A DNA stretch of 64,000 nt from Siderastrea siderea (lineage: Eukaryota > Cnidaria > Anthozoa > Scleractinia > Rhizangiidae), in assembly GCA_964030785.1 (NCBI GenBank), contig OZ034969.1, positions 32,289,601 through 32,353,600 of the forward strand, read 5' to 3'. Position 1 is the stretch's first letter, and each line of letters starts with the position of its first letter. Positions 9,113 through 20,728 of the stretch are shown piece by piece. Both the position numbers and the translations under genes were made by a program. The notes below the pieces were generated by a model, which saw only the letters and a program-made list of their open reading frames with translations, had not been told where the DNA came from and made no database searches.

Positions 9113-9184
9113 GTATTTAGATGGGAATAAGATTCAGATTCTACCTCCTGACATTTTCAACAACCTGTCAAAGTTAGAGCAGTT
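9113..9184 (+). CDS. Single 72-nt leucine-rich-repeat exon
   Basis: A pyrimidine-rich tract and CAG acceptor end at 9112, and the segment is followed by a consensus GTAAGT donor at 9185. The 72-nt exon encodes 'YLDGNKIQILPPDIFNN' then 'LSKLEQL', one 24-residue extracellular-type LRR. Its phase is symmetric (one base, 23 codons, two bases), the usual one-repeat-per-exon arrangement of LRR receptors. No neighbouring LRR exon was found, so it is either part of a long-intron gene or a stranded exon copy. No function beyond ligand- or protein-binding LRR can be given. Confidence 0.6.
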
Positions 9185-10112
9185 GTAAGTTTGACTTATA
9201 TTTTGTTATGATAAATAACGAGATTGTCGTAGGCTAATTACTTTAATGTCAAACATCGACATTTCGGCGGTAAAGTTTCTTGTTTTGTCAGAAAACACTA
9301 AAATCACGATTTCTTTATTATTCAGGGAGAATATTCTTACAATTTTTCTATCCCATATTCCTTTGAGCTTAGTAAAGGCTTTTTTGCCTTCTTCTGGGAG
9401 GTAAAGAATTATACTCACCCACAGTGCTATGCACACATGGAGTTCGATGTCTGCCATTTTCTGTGGCATTGAAAATCAGTGAATTAAAATCCTGCTGCAT
9501 CCTTTCTAGTCCGGCAACATCGTGCAAAAATTTGAGGGAATGGTACGATTTTTGATAAAGTATCAAATTTGGCCCAGTGATAGTATTTGACATACTGACA
9601 AATATTAGATATGGGCCCACTTCAATTTCTCAAGGAAACGACGATTTAAGGGGTGTTGATTTTACGTCACATCGACCCCCCACGAAGATTCTACTTGAAG
9701 TGTGTTTACTGGTTCTATAATACTAAATATTCGTCGAAGATAACCAGAATCGGTTTTATGACCTTCAACAAGGCGACAGCAAATATAAATGACATAATAC
9801 TTATTTTAACCAGATCACGTGACTGGTGACGTCACCGAATTTCGTGAAGGGAAACACAGCGCTTGTTCTTGGCAGGGGATTGTTCCTGAAATTTAGAAAT
9901 ACTAAGTTTTGTTCTATTCAATGGATGCAGGTTCAAGGCTTATTCTCCATACAAATTAAAATAGAATATAGGATACAGTTTTAAAGTTTTTAAGTTATCT
10001 TAACGGAAACATGTCAGCAGTTGCAAATGACTAGTCGCTCCACAATTTTTGCCTGAACAGGTACAGTCATTTTAGGTCTTACCAAAAGTCGGAATAGAGT
10101 CTTTCACTGAAA

Positions 10113-10640
10113 GTGTACAGTGAAACAAACGAATATTTTTTAGCTGCGAAGAAGTTAAAAATAGCTTGCACAACTTCGCTCCGAGCTGGGCATTTAAATG
10201 ACTTTCACGACCAAATAAGTTTCACGGCAAATAACACTATCGCTCTTTTAGCTGGCACGAAACCTGCAGTGGTTGTGGACTGGAATAAGTGCGTACTGTG
10301 TCAAACTATCACTTCAGAGCCACTTCAGTGTCCCGCAAATTCAGAGCGAAAAGATTTGGGTGCCGGTTACAAAAGCCTTGGAAACAACCTTAGACAATTC
10401 AGTTCAAGAACTAGGATGCCTTCCGTTCAAAGTAGACATTGTTAGTTTAGAAAAAGATGAAAGACCAACACAAGTTTGGAAAGAGAAAAGTGCGAAATGA
10501 CACAAATCATGCAGGGATAAATTCAGCAATTTAAAGTTTGCCCATGGCTGAGAAAAGCAGAACCGAAAGCGAAGTCGACCATGCATCAAAGAAGTCTGCA
10601 CGACGTAGCCATTCAGCCGGTGAAGAAGAAGTGTCGTGGT
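10113..10640 (+). pseudogene. Decayed fragment of a repeated cnidarian zinc-binding ORF
   Basis: The frame containing 'DWNKCVLCQTITSEPLQCP' and 'GAGYKSLGNNLRQF' continues in a second frame as 'LGCLPFKVDIVSL', then degenerates around 'HKSCRDKF'. I recognise the pattern (D/W-x-KC-x-x-C..., 'LQCP...', 'H-x-SC') as one seen many times in cnidarian gene predictions, without an assigned function. At least one frameshift near 10400 and a stop near 10498 show it is broken. It may derive from a transposon-carried gene. Confidence 0.5.
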
Positions 10641-12634
10641 TAGTAAACAAATATCACATTTTGTATTTTGTAGGAAATTTACAGCGATTACAGATTTTAA
10701 GAATATGCAGTTAGGACTCTTTTTTAAGTTCACCCAGCGTTCTGGTATTTTCGGCGAGAACGGCTAAAATGTGAGATAATTTATTGATATTTCAATTTTG
10801 AATATTTTCGTCTCCTATTTGCTACCTTTGCTAAGTGTGACAGTCTCTAATTGTTTTTGTTTCCCGGAGTAATCAAATTTTATATGAGTTTTGATAATGA
10901 CAGAGATTTTGGACTTTCTATTTCTGGGAGCATGAGGTTAAATTTTATGTTTATCGTGTTTTGGATAAGAAACTGAAGAAGTGCTTTTATGCAAACGTGC
11001 GTGAAAGCATAAAATATGGATACACTGCTTCCGGCCCGTTTCTCAGAATGTAGGTAAGTCTAGATCATATGATAAAACTTTTTTTGGTTTCTCGTATAGG
11101 GAAGTGTAGCCCATGATTTGAATTGCAAGGGAGATCAAGAAGCATCGTGGAAAGTCATGAAACAAATATCACATTTTGTGTTTTGAAGGAAGTGATATGG
11201 CTTTTCAGCGTGGGCAGATAAAGTGTGAGATATTTGTAGTAGTTAAACAGGTCCTCTTGAAAATGACTTCTTGATAAGACCTTCCACCGGCTTCCAAGAA
11301 CCGAAATTTCTTGGACTTCTAAACCCAAGACTCTCTCTTTAATGAGATCCAGTTTCACTCCTCGAAAGAGAAATAACTCTTCTTGTTATTCCCATGAAAA
11401 GAAAAAACGCACATCCACTGTTTGCACCAGTCGTGGGACTCGCACCAGTTGAATCAAGTCGTGACTATTGGATATGAAGGCTACCTTCGTCTTCGCGTTT
11501 GTACCTTTTTGCTTCCCACACACCAGTTGTGCTATCTCCATAGTTTGCAAAACCAACTGTGGCATGACCATCGGCTGTGACTGCCCGCGAGTAATCGAGA
11601 CCAGGTTATAGCTCACTGACAATCGTTTAACTTTTCCTCTCCCATTCCGATTTTAATATTTCATACTCGCACTCGCTCTGCAGGACTGAAATTGAACCCA
11701 ACTTAGCTTACGTCAACATTCGTTGAGAGAAAACAAAACAAAACAAAACAAAAACTCGTGAAACGTGAAGATTATTTAACATTGCTTTGATGGTCAACGG
11801 TTGGTTGCTGGGACACCAAACCACTGTTAAGGCGCCCCCAAGAACCCAAGCACCACACCCTTTCTCACACCTCGCCCATACACCTCCCATTCATCGCGGT
11901 CCAACATACAACTCGTTCGCAGTTCCCGTCATAACTTTCCAAAGAAAAAACAGACAAATCTTACTTACTTTAACCGCAAAACCTAACGCCATGTCAAGAA
12001 ACTGAAGCTTTTTAAACGTTGAGTTTGTGTCCAAAATGAGGTAACAGTCATCCACAAGTTTTCTAGGCGCGAAAGTCGGTATGCTGGGACATGTTCTGTA
12101 TCGTTTTCATACGAACGTTACGCTCGTAAATGTTTGGACTGATTCAAACATCAAGGCTCTGAAAAACCGGAAGTGGCGTAGGCTTTTGCATTTTACCGCT
12201 GTGAACACCTTTAACAACACCGCTTTCCTTAGGCCTCGGCAGAAAGGATTCAGCATTATTGAACATTGTTGGATACAACATTCTGTGCAAATGTTTGATG
12301 TCAATCAATCCTTAGTCAACATTCAACATCTTTCAGAGTTATGAAACATCATTCGACAGGGTGCCCAGGAAATGTTGAATCTGTTTGTACGGGGCCTTAC
12401 GCGTAGCAAACTGGAAAAAGCAATATGTCCGCGCAGAAACACTAGGGCCAACTGCAGATGCATAGGCCCGCACGGCGTCCACACAAACTGACCCGTGCCC
12501 TTTAGCACAAAACTTTACTCACACCCGTTTTAAGACCCAACCCTCGCAATACATGAAAAGAAGTCTGGTACTTGTTTTGTCAGTGAGAACCGCTAGTTTC
12601 TATGTTGTTTCTTTGGTTTCCAGAAAGAACCACC

Positions 12635-15600
12635 ATGGACAAGATAGCCGATGTTATAAAAGTCATCAACGTTGGCTCCGTTGTAGCCTATTTCCTTCTC
12701 AACACCAGTCGTATCTTTCAGGCCATCGAGTTGAGCAAGGAATGCTTGAGTCTTCTGGACAAAACAGCTTTGGAAAAAGAACATAGATTCGTCAAATTAT
12801 TTTACATAGTCCTATGTCATATAATGTCAAATGGGTACCGCCTTATCAATGATCACGCAAGTGCGTTAAAATGCTGCAGAAATCTCCTGGAGATACGCTG
12901 CAGATGCGGAGAAAGAACCGAAGAGGGCGAAGTAACATTTGAAATGGCAACCCTGTATGAGAATCAAAGTAATTATAAGGAAGCAAAACAACTTTACGAG
13001 AAAGCTCTCAGCATTATGACATAAAATGGCGACACGCGAGGAGAAGGAGAATGTTACAATAGCCTAGGTACTTTGTTTCTATCTCTTGGTGAATATGCAG
13101 AGGCCAAAAAATACCACACAAAGGCACTTGCAAACAAAAAAAATTGGTGACAGAAAAGGCGAAGCTGCAAGTTATGGAAACCTATGATCTGTGTTTCAGG
13201 CTTTTGGTGAATATGGCAAAGCTGAACAATATCTTCAGAAAGCACTCACGATCGCAAAAGAAACTGGGGGCAGACAAGAAGAAGCTTCATGTTACGGTAA
13301 CCTAGGAACTGTGTTTTAATCTCTCAGCGAGTATATCAAAGCTAAAAAACATCTCCAGAAAGCACTTGCAATCCTTAAGGAAATTGGGGACAGACAAAAG
13401 GAAACTTCATGCTATGGGAACCTAGGAACTGTGTTGAAGTGTATTGGAGAATATGGCAAGGTGGACAAATGTCTTCAGAAAGCACTTCTGATCGCGAAAG
13501 AAATTGGCGACAACGGCAAGAGGCTTATTGTCACGGAAATTTAGGAATGGTCTTTGGATCTGTTGGTGACATTGTCAAGGCTGAAGAAAGTATTCGGAAA
13601 GCACTTGCGATCAGGAAAGAAATTGGTGACAAATATGGAGAAGCAACAGACTATGCAAACCTAGCAACTGTGTCAGGATCTCTTGGAAAATATGCCAAGG
13701 CGAAAGAATATCTCGAGAAGGCACTCTTGATTAGGAAAGAAATTGGTGACAGAAATGGAGAAGCCTCTTGTTATGCCAACCTAGGAACTGTGTATCGATC
13801 TGTTAGTGAATATGTCAAGGCTGAAGACGATCTTCAGAAAGCACTTACTATCGGAAAGGAAATTGGCGACAGAAACGGAATAGCCTTATGTTATGGAAAC
13901 CTAGGAACTGTGTTTCAGTGTCTTGGTGAATATGGCAAGGCTGAAGAGTATTTCCAGAAAGTACTTGTGATCAGCAAAGAAATAGGGTACAGAAACAGAG
14001 AAGCAGAATATTACGGAAACCTGGGAATTAAATGTGTTTCAATCTGTTAGTAAGTACGCCAAGGCTGACGAATACCTTAGGAAAGCACTAGCGATAACAA
14101 AAGAAGTTGGCGACAGACAAGGAGAAGCCTCGTGTTTAGGAAACCTAGGGACCGTATTTCAATGTGTTGGTGACCATGTCAAGGCTGAAGAATATTTTCT
14201 GAAAGCACTTGTGATGAGAAAAGATGTCGGTGACCGAGAAGGAGAAGCAACAGACTACGGAAACCTAGGAAATGTGTTTCAATTTGTTGGTGAAAATGCT
14301 AAGGCTACAGAATACTACCAGAAAGCACTTGCAACGAGTAAAGAGATTGGAGTCATTGAAACTGAGTTTCATTGTCATGTTTTTCTTGCATGGGCAATGT
14401 TATCGAAAGGAAACGTACATGAAGCTCCCTCACATCTTTTTGCAAGCATTGGTAAAAGCAAGAATATGCGAATGTTTCTAAGAGAGCATGACCAGTTTAA
14501 GATATCTTTCTTAGAACAGCACACCTCTCCCTATGAGTTGCTCCCTGCATTGTTTGTTATCGCTCGGATTCCCGATGGAGCTCTTTCTGTTGTAGAGGTT
14601 GGACGGGCCAGAGCCCCGGCAGACTTGATGTCAGCTCAGTACTCCTCTGAAAACCAAGTTTCTGTCGATATCCAGTCATGGGTTGGCATTGCAAGGATCA
14701 TGGAGAAAGAAAACGAATGCACTTGTCTATACATTTCCTATTTTCGCAGCATTGCGTTTCTGTGGATTGACTGTTTCAACAACGAGGGCCCGGCTGTTAA
14801 AAGAAATGTCGCTGAAGTGTTTGGTAACGAGACCTTCCGAGAGTTTAATAATTCGACTGAACTGCGCCTCGAAGATCGGTCACTGTTTTCTTCAAACGCC
14901 ATTCATCCGATACCTGAATCATCCCAGAAAGATGATCTGGCAGCTTTGCGTCTTGTAGAAGACGAGGAGGAGGAGAACCAACAGCCCGACCCAAGTCTTG
15001 CTCAGTGTTACAAAATGCTCATCGCCCCTGCGGCTGACTTTCTTGGTGAAGCAGAACTTGTTATTGTTCCTGATCGCCACTTGTACAAAGTTCCATTTCC
15101 AGCTTTAAGCAATGAAAACGGGAGGCTTTTGTCGGAGACTTTCAGGATCAGCATTGTCCCTTCATTGATGACTCTGAAGCTCATTCACACTGTCCAGCAG
15201 ACTATCACAGTCAGACTGATGTACTGATAGTGGGTGAACCTAAAGTTGACCAGGTGTTTTACAAGGGACGTATCGAGAATCTTTGTTCGTTAACGGCTGC
15301 AAGAAAGGAAGCAGAGATGATTGGACGACTGCTGGGAGTTCAGCCTTTGTTGGGACAGCAAGCAACTTAGGACGCAGTACTTCACAAGATACACTCAGTG
15401 GCTTTGATACATTTCGCTGCTCACGGTAACGCCGAAAGAGGAGAAATCGCGCTTGCCCCTCAGTTTCCCAACAGTGGAATTCCTCAAGAAGACGACTACT
15501 TGCTAACAATGGCTGACATTTCGAAAGCTCGTTTGCGAGCCAAATTGGTGGTCTTGAGCTGCTGTCACAGTGCACGTGGACAGATTAGATCCGAGGGAGT

Positions 15601-15874
15601 TGTTGGAATCGCTCGAGCGTTCTTAGGATCCGGTGCACGCTCAGTGCTGGTGGCCCTGTGTGCCCTAGAAGACAAAGCAACAGAGCAGTTCATGAGTCGT
15701 TTCTACGAGCACCTTGTTCGTGGTGAAAGTGCCAGTGAATCTCACCGGCAGGCCATGAAGTGGATGAGAGGCAACGGCTATTCTGATGTAGGGCAGTGGG
15801 CGCCTTTTATGTTGATTGGAGACAACGTGACGTTTAACATGGGAAATGAAGGTTTGTTTTCTAAAGATTTATAA
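12635..15874 (+). pseudogene. TPR-CHAT (TTC28-like) pseudogene, copy 1
   Basis: Colinear with the intact gene at 30556-33693: an N-terminal helical region from a Kozak-like ATG (12635, after an acceptor CAG at 12621-12623), a run of 40-aa TPRs with 'GDR.GEA..YGNLG', and a C-terminal CHAT domain ('HFAAHGN', 'LSCCHSARG', '[16 protein letters not shown]'). The frame is broken repeatedly: TAA at 13022, a shift in a poly-A run near 13135, TGA near 13187, TAA near 13317, shifts near 13505 and 14035, a 1-nt loss near 15185, and TAG at 15368. About 17 codons are missing near residue 'FLWIDCFNN', and the conserved Trp of 'ALWALED' is Cys. Putative catalytic His and Cys codons survive. Open stretches 13409-14050 and 14034-15227 are pieces of this gene. 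Confidence 0.88.
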
Positions 15875-16229
15875 AAATTCAAGAGGGCTAAGTGCTGACT
15901 ATTTGAGGAAACGCTCAAATACGCATCTATTTCGCAGAAGCGGACAAAATAATTTTTTGGCTCACAAGAGGTAACGTATTGCAACACCAGGTCGACAAAG
16001 CTATGTTTTCCATAAACTGATAAACTGAGCATTTGCGTGGAAAATTACGGTACCTGGACATAAAGTTTCTCAGCACTCCTTCAGCCCTCTTTATTGTTGT
16101 AAAAACACTAGTGCCTAAACCACGCCCCTGAAACCGGGCCATGATAGGTCGGGTGTACGTAAGAATACTTCTTTGGCTTGTCATCGACTACAATTTGATA
16201 AAAGATGTTAACTATCAGTATTTGTTTCG

Positions 16230-16235
16230 ATCTAC
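16230..16235 (+). other. Empty (pre-insertion) site orthologous to the Polinton target
   Basis: The sequence TCGATCTACGATTGA contains one ATCTAC. In the copy-2 flank the same context is split: ...TCGATCTAC precedes the Polinton and ATCTACGATTGA follows it. This is the paralogous uninterrupted site. Confidence 0.9.
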
Positions 16236-17933
16236 GATTGATAGCAACTCTAAGCAGTTTCTGTTTTTTTCTCAGCTTCTTGTGAAGTGGTTCTTTTTGT
16301 TTTTGCCACAGACTGTCTCTTTGAGGGACCTGAAAGAGACTTTCGTGATAGGGCTGAAGAACATCTTCGTTGTAACAAGGTTCCAAGTGATTACATAGCC
16401 TATGTACGGCCGTCCGCTCTTCGAAAAGAGCGGGAGGCTCTACACAGCCTGGTGGTTACATGGATAGAATTTGAAATAAATTTACAACGAACAATGACTG
16501 AATGATCATTTACACACACCTCTACAAAACGTAGTTTTGTTTTGTTAGTCTTGTATTGTTGTCAGTTTTCTAATTCTCTGGTCTCTTTTATTCACAGAAA
16601 GTTATCTGAATATTAAAAACAAGTTTTAGTATTCATTTTTTTTCTTTTTAGTTTCTAGCCGAAGGTGAGAATAATCTGATAAATGCAACAGACAACCACG
16701 CCGGCGATATGCAAGTCTAGATGCATTCCAGACGTAGATTCATCTGGCATGTTTCCGAGTTATAGAGTTGGTTTCTATTAATCCAAAAGTCTCTGCGATG
16801 CTTTCAAAATTCTCAAAACTTTATGCCCACGATGTTTGGTGGAATTTAAAATTAGAGGTCGCCAGTTTTCTTAGCCTCGGCCTAGGCCTTCACGGGCTTA
16901 TCGAGACACAGTGGAAGGCTTGGAGAGAATCTTCCCGGTGAGCTCCACGGATGACGACACGTTTAATATTGAGCTAGGACGCCTGGGAACGAGGCTGAAA
17001 TATTTTAAGGCCGTTTCCAGCGTCGAAATTTTCATATGCTGAATCTAATGCAAACCAGCGGAAAGTATTGTTTTGGCTAATTTGCACTGAATTTGTGACG
17101 TTTGAAACGGGGCCAAGATAGTAGTATTAGCAAACCACAAGTTCCTATCGACCATTAGGTTTAAACTAAATACTTTAATCAATTATAATTTTGAGAAACA
17201 GATATTTGGATGAGCAAAGGAAGCGGAGGGGTACGTTTAGCTTCTGGGTATTTTTTGACGATAGATTTACGCCCTTTTGTGTCAGGAGAGTAGATGGCTT
17301 CCTTCGACGTCCACTTCACTTAACAATGCCCGGGACTGGCCTTGTATAGATGGACAATATTAAAAGCTTTTATTGTGTTTTTGTCTTTAAATAGTGCTTT
17401 CAAAGTCAGGCAGAAGACTTCCATGCATATATGAATGTGTTCAGAGCAATGTCTGAACAACGATTGTTTTGCCCCATACATTTGTACATTTGCCTGTTAT
17501 ACGTACCATATGCAGAGTATACAACTTTGTTTCGCCTGCAGTTTGTTTTAAGCCGAATATAGGTATTTGAAAATAAAAAGTAGATTTACCGATAAATGTA
17601 GGCGGCAATAGAAGTAGTTAAGTTTAAGTATCTCTATCCATTATCCAAGCAGTGCATGAAATGCGCGATTTACTCGTAAAGCAGTGTTTTGTACTTTTAC
17701 GGAAGTTGATTTCTGTGGGTAAATAAATAACAAGTAATTGATTCGTTAAAAAGAAATTTTACTAGGAGACAATAAATGCGTACATGGTGTCAACTGATCT
17801 TAGCGAAATGTTTGCTTTCTTTGTGTATTTTTAAACAGAAAAAATTACCAGATGGAGTTAATAAATGCTGAACATGTACATTGGATAGTTGTTGAACAAT
17901 GCGAATCAGTCACAAAAGACAAGCTGTTTTTTC

Positions 17934-18151
17934 CCGGGCCCGGTTGTTCGAAAGTCGATTAGCACTAACCCTTTGTTCAGTGCAGTCCAAGGTTTCTGAT
18001 TCTCTTGTTTAAAGGCGTTGCCACTGCTAATTCTGCGTGACAAGTCAAATGGTTTAGTGAAAATGATTTACTGGAAACCACGTCGTTATGGAATGAAAAC
18101 TGACGCTAATCCTGGATTAGCTTAACCTTGATTTGAACAACCGGGCCCCGT
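17934..18151. mobile_element. MITE-like element with GGGCCCGGTTGTTC termini
   Basis: CCGGGCCCGGTTGTTCGAAA at the left is mirrored by TTTGAACAACCGGGCCCC at the right. The ~216-bp span also has inner dyads with TCGATTAG and GGATTAGC. It has no coding capacity, which fits a non-autonomous DNA transposon. Confidence 0.65.
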
Positions 18152-18662
18152 TGCGTTATGATATAAACTAATTGCGATTTTGAGACGGCAATTCTGCATT
18201 ATATTGACGGCTAGTTGGAAGGAAATATATTCCGTAGTGTGCGGAGTCGCGAAGCCACGAAGCCCAATACGGAGAATATATCACTTCGTTTTTCGGGCAA
18301 AGCAAACGCTAAACTGAGAATTTCCTGCACAGATTGAAAGATAAATTCTTCCAACTTGTCAAGTATTGAAAACGAATCTTTGTACGCGCTATCAAATCTT
18401 TGTTTTGCAAAAAAATTATCAAAATATAGACTTTCCTCGCCATAAATCGGTGCTTCACCGAAATAAATTCAAAGCAGCATCTTTATGTAGTTTTGTTAGG
18501 TTCCAGAAGTCGACAAAACAAGTAAAATAACGCAAACTCGACGACCTTTTTCAAAAACATGGTTACGTGATTAGCGCGCGCACAACAACAACTCGACAAA
18601 AACAATCTGTAAAAAACAAATGAAAATCAACAAATTGGCGTCAGTTTTTTATGCGTCTGTCC

Positions 18663-18984
18663 TCTTATTATCCAACTGTATTAGTTATTGTACAGAAAGC
18701 GCACGAAACGAGTACAAATATCCCACGATATTGTACAGTTGGTTATTGTACAGTACCGTGCGCGCGCTCATCCTGTTGCACTTGTAGTTTTCTTTCAAGT
18801 TACTGAGAAAGGTTGAAAAAGGTTACGTTGGATAATAAATCTCTTATTAGATGTTTTGGTGTGAAGTATCGCCATATATTTCTACTCGTTGTTTGTATTT
18901 TGACTCGCCCTGCGGGCTCGCCAAATACAGCGCAACTCTTAAAAATACACGGCGATACTTCACACCGAAACATCTAATAAGATA
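18663..18984. repeat. Two adjacent inverted-repeat elements
   Basis: TTATTATCCAAC near 18664 is mirrored by GTTGGATAATAA near 18827. Immediately after, a 31-bp arm from 18843 (CTTATTAGATGTTTTGGTG...) is mirrored by the arm at 18951-18981 with one or two mismatches. Both look like short non-autonomous elements; the second has a loop of about 77 bp. Confidence 0.7.
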
Positions 18985-20572
18985 TATTTATTGATGATAA
19001 ATTTCGTCATAACATTGTCAAAGTGTTGTAGTAATCCAGTAATAAAATATTCACAAAATAATCCGCTAAAACACGGTTCAGATTACATATAATTTCATCG
19101 ACAGCACAAATTCCCGCTCACCGCCGATTTTCAGGTCTGAATCCTCAATAAACATCCTCATCTTTTCGCTCTAAGGTTGAAATGGTTTCTTGAGTTTTCA
19201 CCCATAAATATTTGATGATTTCCTCGTTGACGACTACTAGATTTGTGGTAGAATTCTCGCGTCATAAGAATCTAGCGCGGGGAGCGCTAAAACGTTTGAG
19301 AAAACTTTAGCTGCTTGCGTCAGCTTTACGTGTTTCATCCGTCTGTACTCTTTTTGACAATAAAAATTTGCCAATCAGCGCGCGAGAATTCACTCAGTTA
19401 TTGTAAAATACTTTGTAATTCTCGTCTTACCTGTTTTTTCGATAACATGGACTCTAAAGTTGAATATCGTTTTCCTTTATCTTTCAAACGGCAAAGTAAT
19501 TTACATTTCTGGCCCCTTTTTAACGAGAAACTTTGAATTTCTGTTTTGAATGGAAGGAGCCCGACAAAAAAAGCGCGAAATTTTCAACCAATCACTGGCT
19601 GGCTTTTCAGACGTCAATACGTAGTTATATTAACGTCTCAAAAACAATCGAAAGAAACTGAGAATCGTGGTACAAACAAAGAACGCGAATAAGATCGAGC
19701 AGCGAAGAGTTTGAAGAGACGACACCTTGCAGACTAGACGCCAGGCGACACAAGCCTTACGAGCATGGGGGTAGCACCGGGTTAATGATAGTCTGGAAGT
19801 AAATTTGCGGGACAGAGTCTGATAGCCGTGCCTGATTTGTCCCTACTCGTTTGCTCTTTTTTTTTCTCAGTTTGAGTGGGCGAAAGCTGAGCACTTCTCT
19901 TGTATTTTTGCTCATTCCCAAGATGCTTGTTGTTCTCCCTTTTTAACACTTTTTCTCTTTTAAAATCAGCCTGCGAGCAGTCGTTGTTTTTTTTAAAGAG
20001 CAGTCCGGCAGCAAGCGAGAATAGTCGAGAACGGAACAGAACGGGAAAAAGAACACTGTGATCTAACAAGGAGGCGCGAAGCCGCAATTAAGACGCCATT
20101 CAAGCAACGAGGGTGGAAGCCATAAGAAGTCAATTTTTACTTCCTCGAGAAGAAAAATAACGACCGGTTACAGTCTAATTTTGAAAGAGAAGGACCCTTA
20201 AAGGAGGCAGGCCCTCGAAAGAGAAAGACCATAACTTCTGAAACTTTCCAGAAGGAGTGGTGCGTACCGTTTCAGTTTCCAACCAGAACTCGCGTCAGGT
20301 ATTTTTTCAGTGTAAACAGTAAGCACCGCTATTTACTGTCCCGTTCCTTACCCTTACCGACCAAATGTAACTGCACAGACATTTAAGCCAGTTGTAAATA
20401 TATTTTGTAACGGTTCGCTTACAAGAGTATGTGCAGAGATGTATTGCGTTAAATGTATACAAGTCTTTTATAGGTGTACTGTAAGGCGTGATTAGTCATC
20501 GGGGACTAAAAGGGCTACTTAATCTATTCAAGAATCACTCGAAGGCATCTCTGTCAACTTTATTTCACTGCG

Positions 20573-20728
20573 ATGTCGGATACTGAACTAGCGAAAGATC
20601 CTGTTATTTTGGAGATTCCTTGTGCTACAGAGTTTTCATCTGATCAACCAAATTCGAATGATACCGGTTGTGGAACGCTGAAACTTAGCGACTATTTTCG
20701 CAGCATAGGGTCAGAGGATCAGGAATAA
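20573..20728 (+). CDS. Tiny ORF of 51 codons, doubtful
   Basis: ATG at 20573 opens a 51-aa acidic frame beginning 'MSDTELAKDPVILEIPC' and ending 'YFRSIGSEDQE' before TAA. Composition is protein-like, without low complexity, but there is no recognised domain, no clear promoter, and no homologous copy elsewhere in the window. It could be a short exon or the start of a retroelement ORF1. Confidence 0.2.
   Translation: MSDTELAKDPVILEIPCATEFSSDQPNSNDTGCGTLKLSDYFRSIGSEDQE

Larger units (their letters stand above)
8310..11130 (+). repeat. Dispersed duplicate pair (8310-8490 and 10950-11130)
   Basis: Both copies contain GATAAGAAACTGAAGA-like sequence, TTTTATGCAAACGTGCGT, and AATGTAGGTAAGTCTAGA, ending in GGGAAGTGTAGCCCATG. 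They flank the isolated LRR exon, so they may be repeated intron ends of one gene or copies of an unknown repeat. The coordinates span both copies. Confidence 0.6.
6280..12600. other. Host non-coding DNA with decayed repeats
   Basis: No long coding region is visible over about 6.3 kb. The stretch holds a 62-bp minisatellite (6716-7091), a short LRR exon (9113-9184), a pair of related segments (8310-8490 and 10950-11130), and a decayed cnidarian repeat ORF (10113-10640). An isolated minisatellite-like unit recurs near 7600. Short ACGT-rich and C-rich runs occur near 8738 and 7780. The remainder looks like intron or intergenic sequence. Confidence 0.6.

Noticed and set aside
16755..16770. TTATAGAGTTGG shared between the 75-bp hairpin (6205) and the flank at about 16759
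   Set aside because: A 12-mer match without extension on either side; the copy-2 flank has TTATGGAGAAGG at the corresponding place, so it is probably coincidence.
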